A DNA stretch of 61,458 nt from Thermus sp. LT1-2-5 (GTDB lineage Bacteria; Deinococcota; Deinococci; Deinococcales; Thermaceae). The stretch lies in the NCBI RefSeq assembly GCF_040363165.1, contig NZ_BSRG01000010.1:1-61458 (forward strand), given 5' to 3'. Shown piece by piece: positions 9,290-17,276 of the stretch. The position numbers were made by a program, and so were the translations under genes. The notes under the pieces were generated by a model. It did not search any database and had not been told where the DNA came from. It saw only the letters and a list, made by a program, of their open reading frames with translations. Position 1 is the stretch's first letter; each line of letters starts with the position of its first letter.

Positions 9290-9637
9290 CTAGAAGGGCA
9301 GATACAGGATGGCGTTCTCCAGCTCCCCAGGTCGCGCGGCAGTCAGAAGGAGCTCCAGATCCTCCAAGATCCGGCCCACGCCGACCCCCCGGCGCAAGAG
9401 GATGAGCCCAGACATGGGCCTGCCCTCCTCTATGCGCCGCGCGGCCTCGGCGCTCAGGGTGGCGTGGTCCCTGGACACCAGCACCCGTCCTTCCCGGGCG
9501 GCCCACTCCAGGACCTCAGCGTCTGATCTCCCCCCAAGGCCCACGTCCACTACCCGAACCACGTCTAGCCCGGGGTGGCGCCGCTTCAGGCCCAGGAAGA
9601 GGGCCCTTTCCACGTTCTCGTCCAAAAGGAGCTTCAC
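9290..9637 (-). CDS. DUF5615 PIN-like toxin candidate
   Basis: A 115-residue protein of the DUF5615 family, PIN-like nucleases paired with DUF433 antitoxins. The N-terminus MKLLLDENVERALFLGL and the LVSRDHATL segment provide the conserved acidic residues (Asp6, Glu7 and the Asp of SRD). Its start overlaps the stop of the upstream DUF433 gene by 4 nt, indicating coupled translation. Confidence 0.85.
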   Translation of the reverse strand: MKLLLDENVERALFLGLKRRHPGLDVVRVVDVGLGGRSDAEVLEWAAREGRVLVSRDHATLSAEAARRIEEGRPMSGLILLRRGVGVGRILEDLELLLTAARPGELENAILYLPF

Positions 9638-9939
9638 GCCCTACCCAGCCGGGCGAGAAGGGCCTTGGGGAAGTGGACCCGGGCCCGCTCCTCCGCCTCC
9701 AGAGCCGCCCTCTTCGCCCTCTCCCGGTAGGCGGCCACCTCCTCCGGGTGGCGCAGAGCCCAAGCCAGGACGGCGTACACGTCCGCAAGGCTTAGGCTGG
9801 GGTAGGCCAGGACCATCTCCTCGGGGGAGAGCCCCCCCTCGTAGGCGTCCAGGAGGTCTTCCAGGTAGACCCGGGTGCCCTCTACCCGGAGGCCTCCGGC
9901 CTCGTCCGCCACTAGGGGGATCCGCTCGGTCAGGACCAT
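9634..9939 (-). CDS. DUF433 antitoxin candidate
   Basis: A 101-residue DUF433 protein: GLRVEGTRVYLEDLLDAYEG and LSPEEMVLAYPSLSLADVYA are the family's helix-turn-helix core; a charged helix follows. It is the first gene of the pair and probably the autoregulator. The upstream TATACT ends 9 nt before the ATG, a short-leader promoter geometry also seen elsewhere in the window. Confidence 0.85.
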   Translation of the reverse strand: MVLTERIPLVADEAGGLRVEGTRVYLEDLLDAYEGGLSPEEMVLAYPSLSLADVYAVLAWALRHPEEVAAYRERAKRAALEAEERARVHFPKALLARLGRA

Positions 9940-9988
9940 GCGCCCCTCAGTATACTCAGGAGCCGCCCCGCGCGCCTAGACTTTGTAG

Positions 9989-10063
9989 TCGGTCAGCGCA
10001 TGCCTTCCTGTGCTCCTTCTCGCGGAGATTGGAGTGCCCTACGCCGTTTTGCCCGCTGACCGA
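9989..10063. repeat. Perfect 10-bp inverted repeat, 75-bp element
   Basis: TCGGTCAGCG (9989-9998) and CGCTGACCGA (10054-10063) bound a 55-nt unique segment in the 190-bp gap between the DUF433 gene and the LexA-like gene. It could be a tiny mobile-element remnant or a paired operator. No gene is visible in the gap. Confidence 0.5.
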
Positions 10064-10082
10064 AGAACCTTGGGTGGAGGGC

Positions 10083-10115
10083 TTGCACCTTGAGGGGGGT
10101 ACTGTTATAAAACAG
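10083..10115 (+). promoter_or_regulatory. Promoter with palindromic operator of the LexA-like gene
   Basis: TTGCAC (10083-10088), a 17-nt spacer and TATAAA (10106-10111) form a vegetative-type promoter. The -10 box is embedded in CTGTTATAAAACAG (10102-10115), whose 5-bp arms are perfectly inverted. A dimeric repressor bound here would block RNA polymerase, so autorepression by the next gene is likely. Confidence 0.7.
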
Positions 10116-10129
10116 GTAGAGGAGGAGCT

Positions 10130-10774
10130 ATGGCACCCCCCTTGCCGGAAGGGCAAAAGCGGGTCTTTTTAGAAGCGGCGCGGCTCCTGCGCCGGGGCCT
10201 TTCCCCCACGGCCCATGACCTGACCCGGGCCTTGGGCTTGCGGCCGCAGACCGTGCGCCAGCACCTGGAGGCCCTGGCCCGGAAGGGCCTGGTGGTCCTC
10301 TATCCCCAAGGGCACGGCCGCCCCACCCACGTGGAGCTTACCCCGGAGGGGAGGCTGCTTGCGGGCCTCGCCATCCCGGTGGTGGGAAGGGTTCCTGCGG
10401 GGCCCCTGGAGGAGGCTCTGGAGGAGGTGGAGGGCCTCATCCCCCTGCCCGCACGCCCTAACCTTTTCGCCCTCGTGGTGGAAGGGGACAGCATGGCGGA
10501 GTACCTCCTGGATGGGGACGTGGTGGTGGTGGAGCGGGGAGTAAGGCCGAGGCGAGGGGAGATTGCCGCCGTGCTTCACGAGGGGAAGACCACGCTCAAG
10601 TACATCTACCCCGAAGGGGACATGGTGGTCCTCAAACCCCACAACCCCGCCTATCCCACCCTGCGCTTGCCCGCCTCGGAGGTGGAGGTCCAGGGAGTGT
10701 TTCGCTTCCTTCTCCGGGGGCGGGAGGCCCTCGAGGCGATGCGGCTTCTTTTGAGGTGGAGCTATGAGCACTGA
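10130..10774 (+). CDS. LexA-like repressor with S24 autopeptidase domain
   Basis: 214 residues. The N-terminal winged helix (about residues 8-65; SPTAHDLTRALGLRPQTVRQ is the HTH) is followed by the S24 domain. An Ala-Gly cleavage site sits in VVGRVPAGPLEE, the catalytic Ser in VEGDSMAEYLLDGD and the Lys in KTTLKYIYPEG. All parts needed for RecA-stimulated self-cleavage are therefore present. The strong AGGAGGAGCT site fixes the start. It probably controls itself and perhaps the following genes in response to DNA damage; a chromosomal LexA is presumably separate. Confidence 0.88.
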   Translation: MAPPLPEGQKRVFLEAARLLRRGLSPTAHDLTRALGLRPQTVRQHLEALARKGLVVLYPQGHGRPTHVELTPEGRLLAGLAIPVVGRVPAGPLEEALEEVEGLIPLPARPNLFALVVEGDSMAEYLLDGDVVVVERGVRPRRGEIAAVLHEGKTTLKYIYPEGDMVVLKPHNPAYPTLRLPASEVEVQGVFRFLLRGREALEAMRLLLRWSYEH

Positions 10775-11150
10775 AGCCCTTTTCCGCGTTCGGGTTGAAG
10801 AGGAAGGGAGGTCAGGGTTCCGGCTGTTGCGGTTGCTCCCCTCGCGGGAGCGGTTGGTGGTGGTTCTACGCGAAAGCGCCCTCGAGGGGCTTTTGCGCCT
10901 TCCCGAGGGCTCCTTCCGCAGGCTGGCCCACGGCGAGGCCAGCGTGGTGTCCATGGCCAGCCTGCTCCCCGAGGAGCGGCTGCAGCTGGAGACCCTGGGC
11001 TACGCTCGGACCTTCAGGCGGCCCAAGGGGGAGGTGGCGGCGGAGGTCTTCTTCCTCCAGGAGGAGATCCCCCTGGTTTGGGCGAGGCTGGACCTGGACG
11101 GAGCGGGGGTGGTGCTGGAGGCCTTCTTGGAACCCGAAGAGGTGGTTTAG
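10764..11150 (+). CDS. Conserved-looking hypothetical protein
   Basis: 128 residues, not recognised. The start overlaps the 3' end of the lexA-like gene by 11 nt, so the two are cotranscribed. No membrane segment or catalytic motif is visible; the sequence is beta-rich and acidic (LRRLAHGEASVVSMASL, EEVFFLQEEIPLVWARLDLD-type stretches). The stop is followed directly by a GC-rich hairpin and the primase gene. It may be a repressor cofactor or replication accessory protein, but this rests only on position. Confidence 0.7.
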   Translation: MSTEALFRVRVEEEGRSGFRLLRLLPSRERLVVVLRESALEGLLRLPEGSFRRLAHGEASVVSMASLLPEERLQLETLGYARTFRRPKGEVAAEVFFLQEEIPLVWARLDLDGAGVVLEAFLEPEEVV

Positions 11151-11153
11151 GGG

Positions 11154-11178
11154 CCCGGGGGCCTAGCGGCCCCACGGG
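11154..11178 (+). promoter_or_regulatory. Start-associated hairpin before primase
   Basis: GGGGCC-TAGC-GGCCCC with an outer CCCG/CGGG stem across one bulged A, 7 nt before the GTG at 11186. It is identical to the copy at 60015. No T-tract follows. Confidence 0.8.
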
Positions 11179-11185
11179 AAGGGGC

Positions 11186-12115
11186 GTGGACCCGCTCACC
11201 CAGGCGATCGACACGGTGGACCTGCCGGAGCTCGTAGCCCGGCTCTTCCCAGAGTCCGGGGCCAGGCCCGGCAGGCCCGGGCTTTACCGGGCGGTCTGGC
11301 GGGGGGACAAGAAGCCCTCCCTCTCCCTCTTCAAGGCCGGGGGAGTGTGGTTCTTCCGGGACCACGCCACCGGGGAGAGCGGCAACGCCTACCACCTGCT
11401 CCTCGCCGCGGGCTTCTCCAAGGCGGAGGCGGTGGAGATCCTCCTCGGAGAAAGGCCCCTCCCTGAGCTCCCGAAGCGGCTCCGGCGCGGGAAGGAGAAG
11501 CCCAAGCCCCCGGTGGACCTGGGGGCCGCCCTCTCCGAGGCCCAGGCCCGCCTCAGGGAGGCGAAGGAGCTCCCCGAGGTCCTGAAGGGGCGGGGGCTCA
11601 CCCTGAGGGAGGCGGTCCTCCTCGGGATGGGGCTTTCCCCCGAGGGGGACCTCTACCTCCCCATCCACGACCCCGAGGGAAGGCTGGTGGCGGTGAAGGT
11701 GCGCCACCTGAGGCCCAGGGACGGCCAGCGCTATCGCTACCTCACCCGGGGGTGCGGCACGCCGCCCTGGTACGGCCCGGGCTACGGGAAGCGGGCGGGG
11801 GTCCTGGTGGTGGAGGGGGAGCTCAACGCCGTGGCCCTCTACCTCGCCGTAGGGGACCTCCTGGACGTGGTGGGGGTGGCCGGGGTGAACGGCACCCTCC
11901 CGGAGCCGGACGGGAGGCCCACCTTCCTCCTCTTGGACGGGGACGAGGCGGGCCGGGCGGCGGGAAAGCGGTGGCAGGAGGAGCTTGGGGGCCACCTCCT
12001 GGCCCCCCTGGAGGGCGGGGACGCCTGCGAGGTGGCCCACGGGCAGGGGCGGGAAGCCCTCAGGAAAGAGGTCCTGGCCCGGGTGGGGGAGGCGCTTTTG
12101 GGAGGTGAGCCCTAG
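11186..12115 (+). CDS. TOPRIM primase (DnaG-like, plasmid/phage type)
   Basis: 309 residues from GTG 11186 (GGGAAGGGG ahead of it). Residues 1-80 resemble the CHC2 zinc-finger domain of primases (PSLSLFKAGGVWFFRDHATG, GNAYHLLLAAG), but the zinc Cys/His ligands are absent. A TOPRIM domain follows: VLVVEGELNAVAL carries the catalytic Glu and FLLLDGDEAGRAA the DxD-type acidic residues. It lacks a helicase domain, so it would prime DNA synthesis with a separate helicase. It probably serves plasmid replication or conjugative transfer, and it follows the LexA-like unit. Confidence 0.82.
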   Translation: MDPLTQAIDTVDLPELVARLFPESGARPGRPGLYRAVWRGDKKPSLSLFKAGGVWFFRDHATGESGNAYHLLLAAGFSKAEAVEILLGERPLPELPKRLRRGKEKPKPPVDLGAALSEAQARLREAKELPEVLKGRGLTLREAVLLGMGLSPEGDLYLPIHDPEGRLVAVKVRHLRPRDGQRYRYLTRGCGTPPWYGPGYGKRAGVLVVEGELNAVALYLAVGDLLDVVGVAGVNGTLPEPDGRPTFLLLDGDEAGRAAGKRWQEELGGHLLAPLEGGDACEVAHGQGREALRKEVLARVGEALLGGEP

Positions 12116-12116
12116 T

Positions 12117-13157
12117 ATGGAACCCATGGAGATTGCCCTCATCCCCCTCGAGGGCGGCCACGCCCTGGTGGCCGAGGTGGGGGTTTTCGCCATCGGCAAG
12201 GACGCGGAAGCCGCCCAAGCCCTGGGGCAAAGGCTTTACGCCCACCTGGGCCTCCCCGTGGTGCCCCTGGTGGTGGGGGGGCCCAGGCGGGGCTACCACC
12301 AGGGGGTCTTGCACCTGGGGAGCCTGGAGGAGCACCTGCCCCACCTCCCCCGGGTCCTCACCCCCGGGGAGGTGCAGGCCCTGGCCCGCTTCCTGGAGGG
12401 CGGGGGACCCAGGCCCGAGGTGCGGCTTCGCCTGCCCGCCAACCCTTCCCCCAAGCCTTCTCCAGCCGCAGAACAGCCCTCAGAACCCTTGCCCCCTCAG
12501 GCCCAAGAACCCCTTCCCCAGGGAAGCCCAAAGCTCCCCCCTGGCAGGGGCGCGGTCTTCGTGCGGGGCGGGGACTGGCGCAACCGGGAGGTGGTGGCCC
12601 CGTCCGCCGGGGAAGCCCCTTCCCCTGCCCGTCCCGCCCCGGCCCCCAAGCCCTCGAGGCCCCAGGCCCCTCCTTCCCCCCTCCGGCACCTGGTCTGGCT
12701 TCCCGCCCTCCTCGTCCTCTACGCCGCCTTGACCCATCTGCCCGGCCTGGTGGCCTTGGTCCCTGCCCTGGGCTTCCTCCGCACCCAGGACCGCCTCCTC
12801 AAGCGGGGGGGCTCGGCCTGGGACTGGACTGGGGCCTTCCGGCGGGTGGTCTACGGGGTGAGCCTCACCCTCTTCCTGGGGGTGGCCCTCCGCTTCCCCC
12901 TGGAGGCCTCCCTCACGGGGGCCCTGGCCTGGGCCCTTTTGCCCTCCCTGTGGGGGGCTTTGGCCCTCTACCGCCCCCTGCCCTTGGGGGAGGCCTCGAG
13001 GCTCTACGCCCTGGCCTGGGGGGACGCCCTCTTTTGGCTTGGGGCCTTCGCCCCCCTGGCCTTCTACCTGGGGGCGCCCCTCCTTGGGGTCTTGCTCCTG
13101 GTGCCCGCCCTCTTCTGGGCTTTGGGAAGGCACCTGGACCCATACATAGCAACATAA
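12117..13157 (+). CDS. Membrane protein with Pro-rich linker
   Basis: 346 residues from ATG 12117 (GGAGGTGAG upstream, 1 nt after the primase stop). The first about 100 residues are soluble, residues about 105-185 are Pro/Ala/Ser-rich, and the C-terminal half has four to five hydrophobic helices (LVWLPALLVLYAAL, VSLTLFLGVALRF, LGAFAPLAFYLGAPLLGVLL). No family was recognised. It opens the secretion locus and could be an accessory channel component. Confidence 0.75.
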   Translation: MEPMEIALIPLEGGHALVAEVGVFAIGKDAEAAQALGQRLYAHLGLPVVPLVVGGPRRGYHQGVLHLGSLEEHLPHLPRVLTPGEVQALARFLEGGGPRPEVRLRLPANPSPKPSPAAEQPSEPLPPQAQEPLPQGSPKLPPGRGAVFVRGGDWRNREVVAPSAGEAPSPARPAPAPKPSRPQAPPSPLRHLVWLPALLVLYAALTHLPGLVALVPALGFLRTQDRLLKRGGSAWDWTGAFRRVVYGVSLTLFLGVALRFPLEASLTGALAWALLPSLWGALALYRPLPLGEASRLYALAWGDALFWLGAFAPLAFYLGAPLLGVLLLVPALFWALGRHLDPYIAT

Positions 13158-13193
13158 GGTTGCGCCATAGGCAAAATATGTGGCAACATAAGG
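13147..13193 (+). promoter_or_regulatory. Direct repeats before the VirB9-like gene
   Basis: GCAACATAAGG occurs at 13149-13159 and again at 13184-13194, the second copy ending 3 nt before the start codon. TTGCGC at 13160 could serve as a -35 box. The motif GGCAACATAAGGGC recurs almost unchanged in front of the VirB10-like gene on the other strand. Confidence 0.55.
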
Positions 13194-13197
13194 GCGT

Positions 13198-14049
13198 ATG
13201 CGAAGCGCCCTCCTTGGCCTTTTCCTTTTGGCGGGCCTGGCCCAGGCCCAGGTGGTCCTCAAGACCTACTACGCGGAAGACCTGGTGCGCTCCCCGGGCG
13301 TTCTGGAGGTGAGCCCGGGGTTCACCACCGTCCTGGACTTCTGGGACCAGGTGGATGCCGCTTTCAGCGCTAAGCGGGAACTCCTCAGGATCGAAGGCGG
13401 CGGCCCCCGGCTCCTCCTTTCGGCGGGGATGGTGGGCACGGCCACGGGTCCCGTCCCGGTGAAGTCGGGGATGACAGACCTGGTGGTGGAGGTGGGGGGG
13501 AGAACCCTCCTCTTCACCGTGCGCATCGCCCCCGGGGAGTACCCGAGGCGCTACCAGATCCTCCTCCGGCGGGGGCAGGGGGGGACCTACGCCCCCACGG
13601 GGCAGGGGGTGGCCCCCACGCCTCCCGCTCCTCCGGTGCAGGCTTCCCCTAAAGTGGAGGCTCCGGCACCCAAGCCCCAGCCGCCCCAGGACCCCGGCCC
13701 CCAGGTGGCCTTCACCACCGCTGTCCAGGCCCCCATGGACGCCTCGGGGCGGGTGAGCGTCTTCTTCACCCTGGAAAACCGGGGGCGCAACCCGGTGAGC
13801 TTCGCCCTGAACGACCTCGAGGTCCTCCAGGAGGGAAGGCCCTTACGCTTCAGCGTGCGCCGGGATCCCCTGAAGGCGGTGCTGAACCCCGGGGAGGGGC
13901 AGAGCGGGGTGATCCTGGTGGAGGGGGTAAAGCCCGGGGAGCTCCTCCTCAGGTGGCGGGGGGTGGAGCTGGGCCCCGGGCGGAGCTTCGCCCTGGAGCG
14001 GAGGCTTCTGGGGACCACCCTGGAGATCCAGACGGGGGACGGGCGTTAG
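13198..14049 (+). CDS. VirB9/TrbG-like outer-membrane T4SS protein
   Basis: 283 residues with a cleavable signal peptide (MRSALLGLFLLAGLAQAQ). The N-terminal domain (VLDFWDQVDAAFSAKRELLRIE...GMTDLVVEVGGRTLLFTV) resembles the NTD of VirB9/CagX proteins. A Pro-rich linker at about residues 140-165 and a C-terminal beta domain (VSVFFTLENRGRNPVSFAL) complete the layout. In type IV secretion, VirB9 forms the outer-membrane core with VirB10. A VirB10-like gene lies 1.6 kb away with a matching leader. Family assignment is from pattern, not a search. Confidence 0.6.
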   Translation: MRSALLGLFLLAGLAQAQVVLKTYYAEDLVRSPGVLEVSPGFTTVLDFWDQVDAAFSAKRELLRIEGGGPRLLLSAGMVGTATGPVPVKSGMTDLVVEVGGRTLLFTVRIAPGEYPRRYQILLRRGQGGTYAPTGQGVAPTPPAPPVQASPKVEAPAPKPQPPQDPGPQVAFTTAVQAPMDASGRVSVFFTLENRGRNPVSFALNDLEVLQEGRPLRFSVRRDPLKAVLNPGEGQSGVILVEGVKPGELLLRWRGVELGPGRSFALERRLLGTTLEIQTGDGR

Positions 14050-14059
14050 GGGGTGTCCC

Positions 14060-14557
14060 GTGAGCCGCACCCACGAACTCCTCCGGCCCTGGACCGAGGG
14101 GCCCTTCACCCTGAAGGAGGCGGCAGAGCGCTACGGGGAGGCCCTGGTGGCCGAGGCTTTGCGGGAGCGGATCCTGAAGCCGGTGATGACCCGGCTGGGC
14201 CCCGTCCTGGTGCCCGCCTCCCGGGGCCGGGTGGCCCTGGGCCTCACCCGCCACTACACCCCGAGGCCCGCTCCCCTGGAAGACGCCCTCCTGGTGCGGC
14301 GGCAGGTGGAGGAGATGGTGGCCAGAGGCTACCGGGTCTTGAAGCGCAAAGGGGGCCGGGCGGTCTTGGAAGGGGAAGGGGAGCGGGTCTTGGTGGTGGG
14401 AGGAGCCCAGCGGGGCCTCCTGGAAAGCCGCCCCCGGCGTAAGGATCCCCTGGAGGCCACGGCGGGGCGGGTGGTGGTCCTGGTGCCCGAGGGGCAGGCG
14501 GTGCGGAGAGGCCGCCCCCGGGTGGAGGTGCGGGAGGTGGCCCTTGGAGGTGGCTAG
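14060..14557 (+). CDS. Hypothetical protein in secretion operon
   Basis: 165 residues from GTG 14060, 10 nt after the VirB9-like stop. It begins HELLRPWTEGPFTLKEAAERYGE, which resembles a helix-turn-helix, and continues with a basic beta-rich stretch (GYRVLKRKGGRAVLEGEGERVLVVGG). It could be a DNA-binding or nuclease-fold protein of the transfer apparatus. No family was recognised. Confidence 0.65.
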   Translation: MSRTHELLRPWTEGPFTLKEAAERYGEALVAEALRERILKPVMTRLGPVLVPASRGRVALGLTRHYTPRPAPLEDALLVRRQVEEMVARGYRVLKRKGGRAVLEGEGERVLVVGGAQRGLLESRPRRKDPLEATAGRVVVLVPEGQAVRRGRPRVEVREVALGGG

Positions 14558-14759
14558 GCAGTTTGCCGACCTGGTGGAGAGCCTGGTCCCCCCAAGGGGC
14601 TTCATCCTGGCCCTGGTGGCCTTCGCCGTGGTCATGGGCGGCCTCCTCATCGCCATCGGGGAGAAGGACCGGGGGATCCTCTACCTCATCGCCGCCCTTC
14701 TGGGGGGCATCCTGGCCGCCTTCGCCCGGCCCCTGCTGAGGGGGCTACTGGGCATATGA
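14544..14759 (+). CDS. Small two-helix membrane protein
   Basis: 71 residues, two hydrophobic helices (FILALVAFAVVMGGLLIAIG; ILYLIAALLGGILAAFA) joined by a short charged loop (GEKDRG). It overlaps its neighbours on both sides by 14 and 4 nt, so it is translationally coupled. Size and topology would suit a pilin-like or VirB3-like protein, but a better pilin candidate lies at 17482. Confidence 0.65.
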   Translation: MEVARQFADLVESLVPPRGFILALVAFAVVMGGLLIAIGEKDRGILYLIAALLGGILAAFARPLLRGLLGI

Positions 14760-15097
14760 ATGAGGTCCTCTGCGCCGTAAACCGCCTCATCTGCGCCTTC
14801 ACCCCACCTGTGGCCCTGGTCCTAGCCCTGGTGGTCCTGGCGGTGGTCCTCCTGGGCTACCGGGTGCTCATGGGGGACCTGCGGCGGGCCAAGTGGACCC
14901 TGGCGGCCCTTATTCTCCTGGGGGCTTTCCTGGCCCCCATCCCCAACGGCAGGGGGGGCTACACCGCTGCCTTCTACCCCTTCGTGCGGGCCCTCACGGG
15001 CGGGTACGGGGGATGCACCTTCCGGGGACCGCCCCCGCCCTACACCCCCAGGCCGGATGAGGCCCCGGTGCGGGGGCTTTCGTGCGGGGGGCGGTAG
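14756..15097 (+). CDS. Small membrane protein with Pro-rich tail
   Basis: 113 residues. It overlaps the previous gene by ATGA. It has two membrane helices (VALVLALVVLAVVLLGYRVL; WTLAALILLGAFLAPI) and an extracytoplasmic Gly/Pro-rich tail. Four Cys residues (positions about 6, 13, 90 and 109) could form disulfides outside the membrane. Function unknown. Confidence 0.65.
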   Translation: MNEVLCAVNRLICAFTPPVALVLALVVLAVVLLGYRVLMGDLRRAKWTLAALILLGAFLAPIPNGRGGYTAAFYPFVRALTGGYGGCTFRGPPPPYTPRPDEAPVRGLSCGGR

Positions 15098-15101
15098 GTT
15101 G

Positions 15102-15605
15102 CTAATCCCAAGCAGCCTGTAGCACCCTTGAAGCCTCGGGCAAAACCCGCTTGAGGGTCGCTACCCTTTCCCGTATGGGCACCCCCCAGACCTGCCCCAC
15201 GAACCTGCGGGCGAAGGCCTCTCCCTTGGCCCTGATCCTCTCCCGGGAGTAGGCCCCGGCATCGTACTCCACGGCCACGGGGCCTTCCAGGGTGAGCCAG
15301 ACGGCATCGGGCTCCTCCACGGGGTGCATTCTGCGGTAGCTCACGCGCCAGACCTCGGAGTCGGGGGGCAGGCCCAGGAGGAGGCGCATCTCCGCCAGGC
15401 CCGCCAGGTGGCGGAAGGCGGCCAGGGGCAGGTGGGCCAGGTCCGGGCGGACGAGGAAGGCCACCCGCTTGGGGGCCCGGTAGTGGGTGAGGCCCAGGTA
15501 GCCCTCCACCCGGAGGGCGTCCTCTGGCACCTCGAGGCCCCACCTTTCCACCTGACCCAAGGACCAGGCTCCGTCCAGTAGGAGGGCAGAAGGCGTCTTC
15601 ACCAT
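15102..15605 (-). CDS. Replication-relaxation-like protein candidate
   Basis: 167 residues, directly following the VirB10-like gene on the same strand. The stretch GPVAVEYDAGAYSRERIRAKGEAF resembles the conserved ExDxGTxSxExxxxK core of the replication-relaxation protein family, a restriction-endonuclease-like fold found on mobile elements. The N-terminus (TPSALLLDGAWSLGQVERWGL) could be a winged helix. If correct, it may process or recognise plasmid DNA for transfer. Moderate to low certainty. Confidence 0.5.
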   Translation of the reverse strand: MVKTPSALLLDGAWSLGQVERWGLEVPEDALRVEGYLGLTHYRAPKRVAFLVRPDLAHLPLAAFRHLAGLAEMRLLLGLPPDSEVWRVSYRRMHPVEEPDAVWLTLEGPVAVEYDAGAYSRERIRAKGEAFARRFVGQVWGVPIRERVATLKRVLPEASRVLQAAWD

Positions 15606-15607
15606 GG

Positions 15608-17227
15608 CTACAACCCCAGGACCAGGACCTCGAGGCCCACCCCCTCCGCCACCTCCGCCAGGCGCACCACCGCCTTCTGGCCCTGGGGCACGGCGAAGAG
15701 GTCTGCTGCCGCCGCCCCCAGGAAGAGCTCCAGGGGCGGGGCCTGGCCCTGCTGGATCACCGTGCCCGTGGGGCTTGTGGTGATGGTGGTCTGCTGGCTC
15801 CGGGCCCTAACGTAGTCGGAGAGGCCCCGCAGGGAACCCCGCACCAGGTCGGCCACCAGGGAGGGGGCTTCCTCCCGCACCTGGGCCTGGAGCCCCTGGG
15901 CCCGGTCCTGCCCCAGGACCACCGCCTTCACGCCGAAAGTCTTCCCCCCTAAGACCGCCTGGTCCAGGCTCACCTCCACCCGCCGGGTGGGGGAGAGCTT
16001 GGCCTTGCCCAGGAAGACCGCCCCGTCTTCCGTTTCCACGGCCACGGGGACCTCCTCCCCCTCGGGCACCACCAGCTTCACCGCCAGCCGCCCCCGCAGG
16101 CGGGTGCCCGGGAGGTAGGGGGAGGCCCCTTGGGAGGCTTGCGGCGTCTGGGAGGCCTGGGGGGCTTGGGCCTGGCCCGGCTGGGCCTGGGCTGTGGGCC
16201 CAGCGCCGAACACCTGGGGCATGGCCTCCTGGAAGTAGCGGAGCTCCCCGGAAGGGGGTGAGGAAGGGGCGGGAGCCGAAGGGGGCGTGGGGTTTTGGGC
16301 GGGCTTATAGGCCACGAAGGAGGCCATGGGCGGCACCTGCCCTTGGGCCTGGCCCTGGGAGGAGGCCTGGTAGGCGGCGAGGGCTGGCCCCTGGGCCGCC
16401 TGGGCACCTAGAGGCACCCCCAGGGAGCTTCCCTGGCCCTGCCCCTGGCCCTCCTGGGCCTGGGGGCGGAGGAAGGCGGTCATGGTGGGCCCCTGGGCCA
16501 CCTCCTGGCCGGGGGCGGGGCGGGTGTAGGCGGTGAGGGGAGGGGCGGCCACCTCGGTGGGGGTCTGGTAGGTGGCGGTGCCCGTGGTCTGGGGCGGCGG
16601 GGGCACCTCCCCCACGGCCCCCGGCGTGGGCGGCGGAGGCACCGCCTCGGTTCCGGGCACGGCCCCGAGAGCTACGGGAGAGCCGGGAGCCTCCGGGTTC
16701 GTGGGGGTGGCCTCCAAAGCCCCCGGCGTTTGGGATGGGCCTGGCGCCTGTGGGGCGAGGGCTTCCCCGGAGGGCGTGGGAGAAGGGACGGGAGCGGTGC
16801 TGGCCACCGGCCCTTCCCCTGCCCGCACCTCCTGGGCGGGTGGCTTGGCCTGGGCCGCGGGAGCTTTGCCCGAAGGCAGGTTGTTCATCCCCCAGAGGAA
16901 GATCACCGCCCCCATGGCCCCGCCCACGGCCCACAGGATCTGCTTGGGCCTCGAGGGCACCCACTCCCCGGTGAGCTCGTCGTAGCGCATGAAGAGGCGG
17001 TTGATGAGGTCCCTGATGAGGGCCCGCTTTTTCACCTCCCGGCGCACCTCCTCCTCCGGGGGGACCACCTGCTCAAAGACGATGCTCTTCTCCAGAAGCT
17101 CCTGGAGCTCGGGGTCGGTGGTCCTGAGCTCCTCCAGGAGGCGGTAGAACTCCGGCTCGTCCGGTTCCGGTACGGGCCTGCCCAGCTTGCTCTCCACCTG
17201 TTTGCGCACGTCAGGATCCAACCGCAT
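15608..17227 (-). CDS. VirB10/TrbI-like T4SS core protein
   Basis: 539 residues. A cytoplasmic N-terminal region of about 105 residues precedes one membrane helix (QILWAVGGAMGAVIFLWGM). A very long Pro/Ala/Gln-rich periplasmic linker (about residues 130-380) follows, then the C-terminal beta-barrel domain of VirB10 proteins (GTRLRGRLAVKLVVPEGEEV, ending in FAVPQGQKAVVRL). It would span the envelope with the VirB9-like protein. It is transcribed divergently from the pilin operon. The leader GGCAACATGAGGGC lies immediately before its ATG. Confidence 0.85.
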   Translation of the reverse strand: MRLDPDVRKQVESKLGRPVPEPDEPEFYRLLEELRTTDPELQELLEKSIVFEQVVPPEEEVRREVKKRALIRDLINRLFMRYDELTGEWVPSRPKQILWAVGGAMGAVIFLWGMNNLPSGKAPAAQAKPPAQEVRAGEGPVASTAPVPSPTPSGEALAPQAPGPSQTPGALEATPTNPEAPGSPVALGAVPGTEAVPPPPTPGAVGEVPPPPQTTGTATYQTPTEVAAPPLTAYTRPAPGQEVAQGPTMTAFLRPQAQEGQGQGQGSSLGVPLGAQAAQGPALAAYQASSQGQAQGQVPPMASFVAYKPAQNPTPPSAPAPSSPPSGELRYFQEAMPQVFGAGPTAQAQPGQAQAPQASQTPQASQGASPYLPGTRLRGRLAVKLVVPEGEEVPVAVETEDGAVFLGKAKLSPTRRVEVSLDQAVLGGKTFGVKAVVLGQDRAQGLQAQVREEAPSLVADLVRGSLRGLSDYVRARSQQTTITTSPTGTVIQQGQAPPLELFLGAAAADLFAVPQGQKAVVRLAEVAEGVGLEVLVLGL

Positions 17228-17276
17228 GCCCTCATGTTGCCATATAGTGCGGGTGTTGTGCTATAGTAATGGCCGT
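17228..17276. promoter_or_regulatory. Divergent promoter region of the secretion locus
   Basis: On the plus strand an extended -10 (TGC-TATAGT, 17262-17267) ends 9 nt before ATG 17277; TTGCCA at 17237 is a possible -35 with a long 19-nt spacer. On the minus strand TATATGGCAACATGAGGGC precedes the VirB10-like ATG at 17227. Shared control of both arms is likely. Confidence 0.55.
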
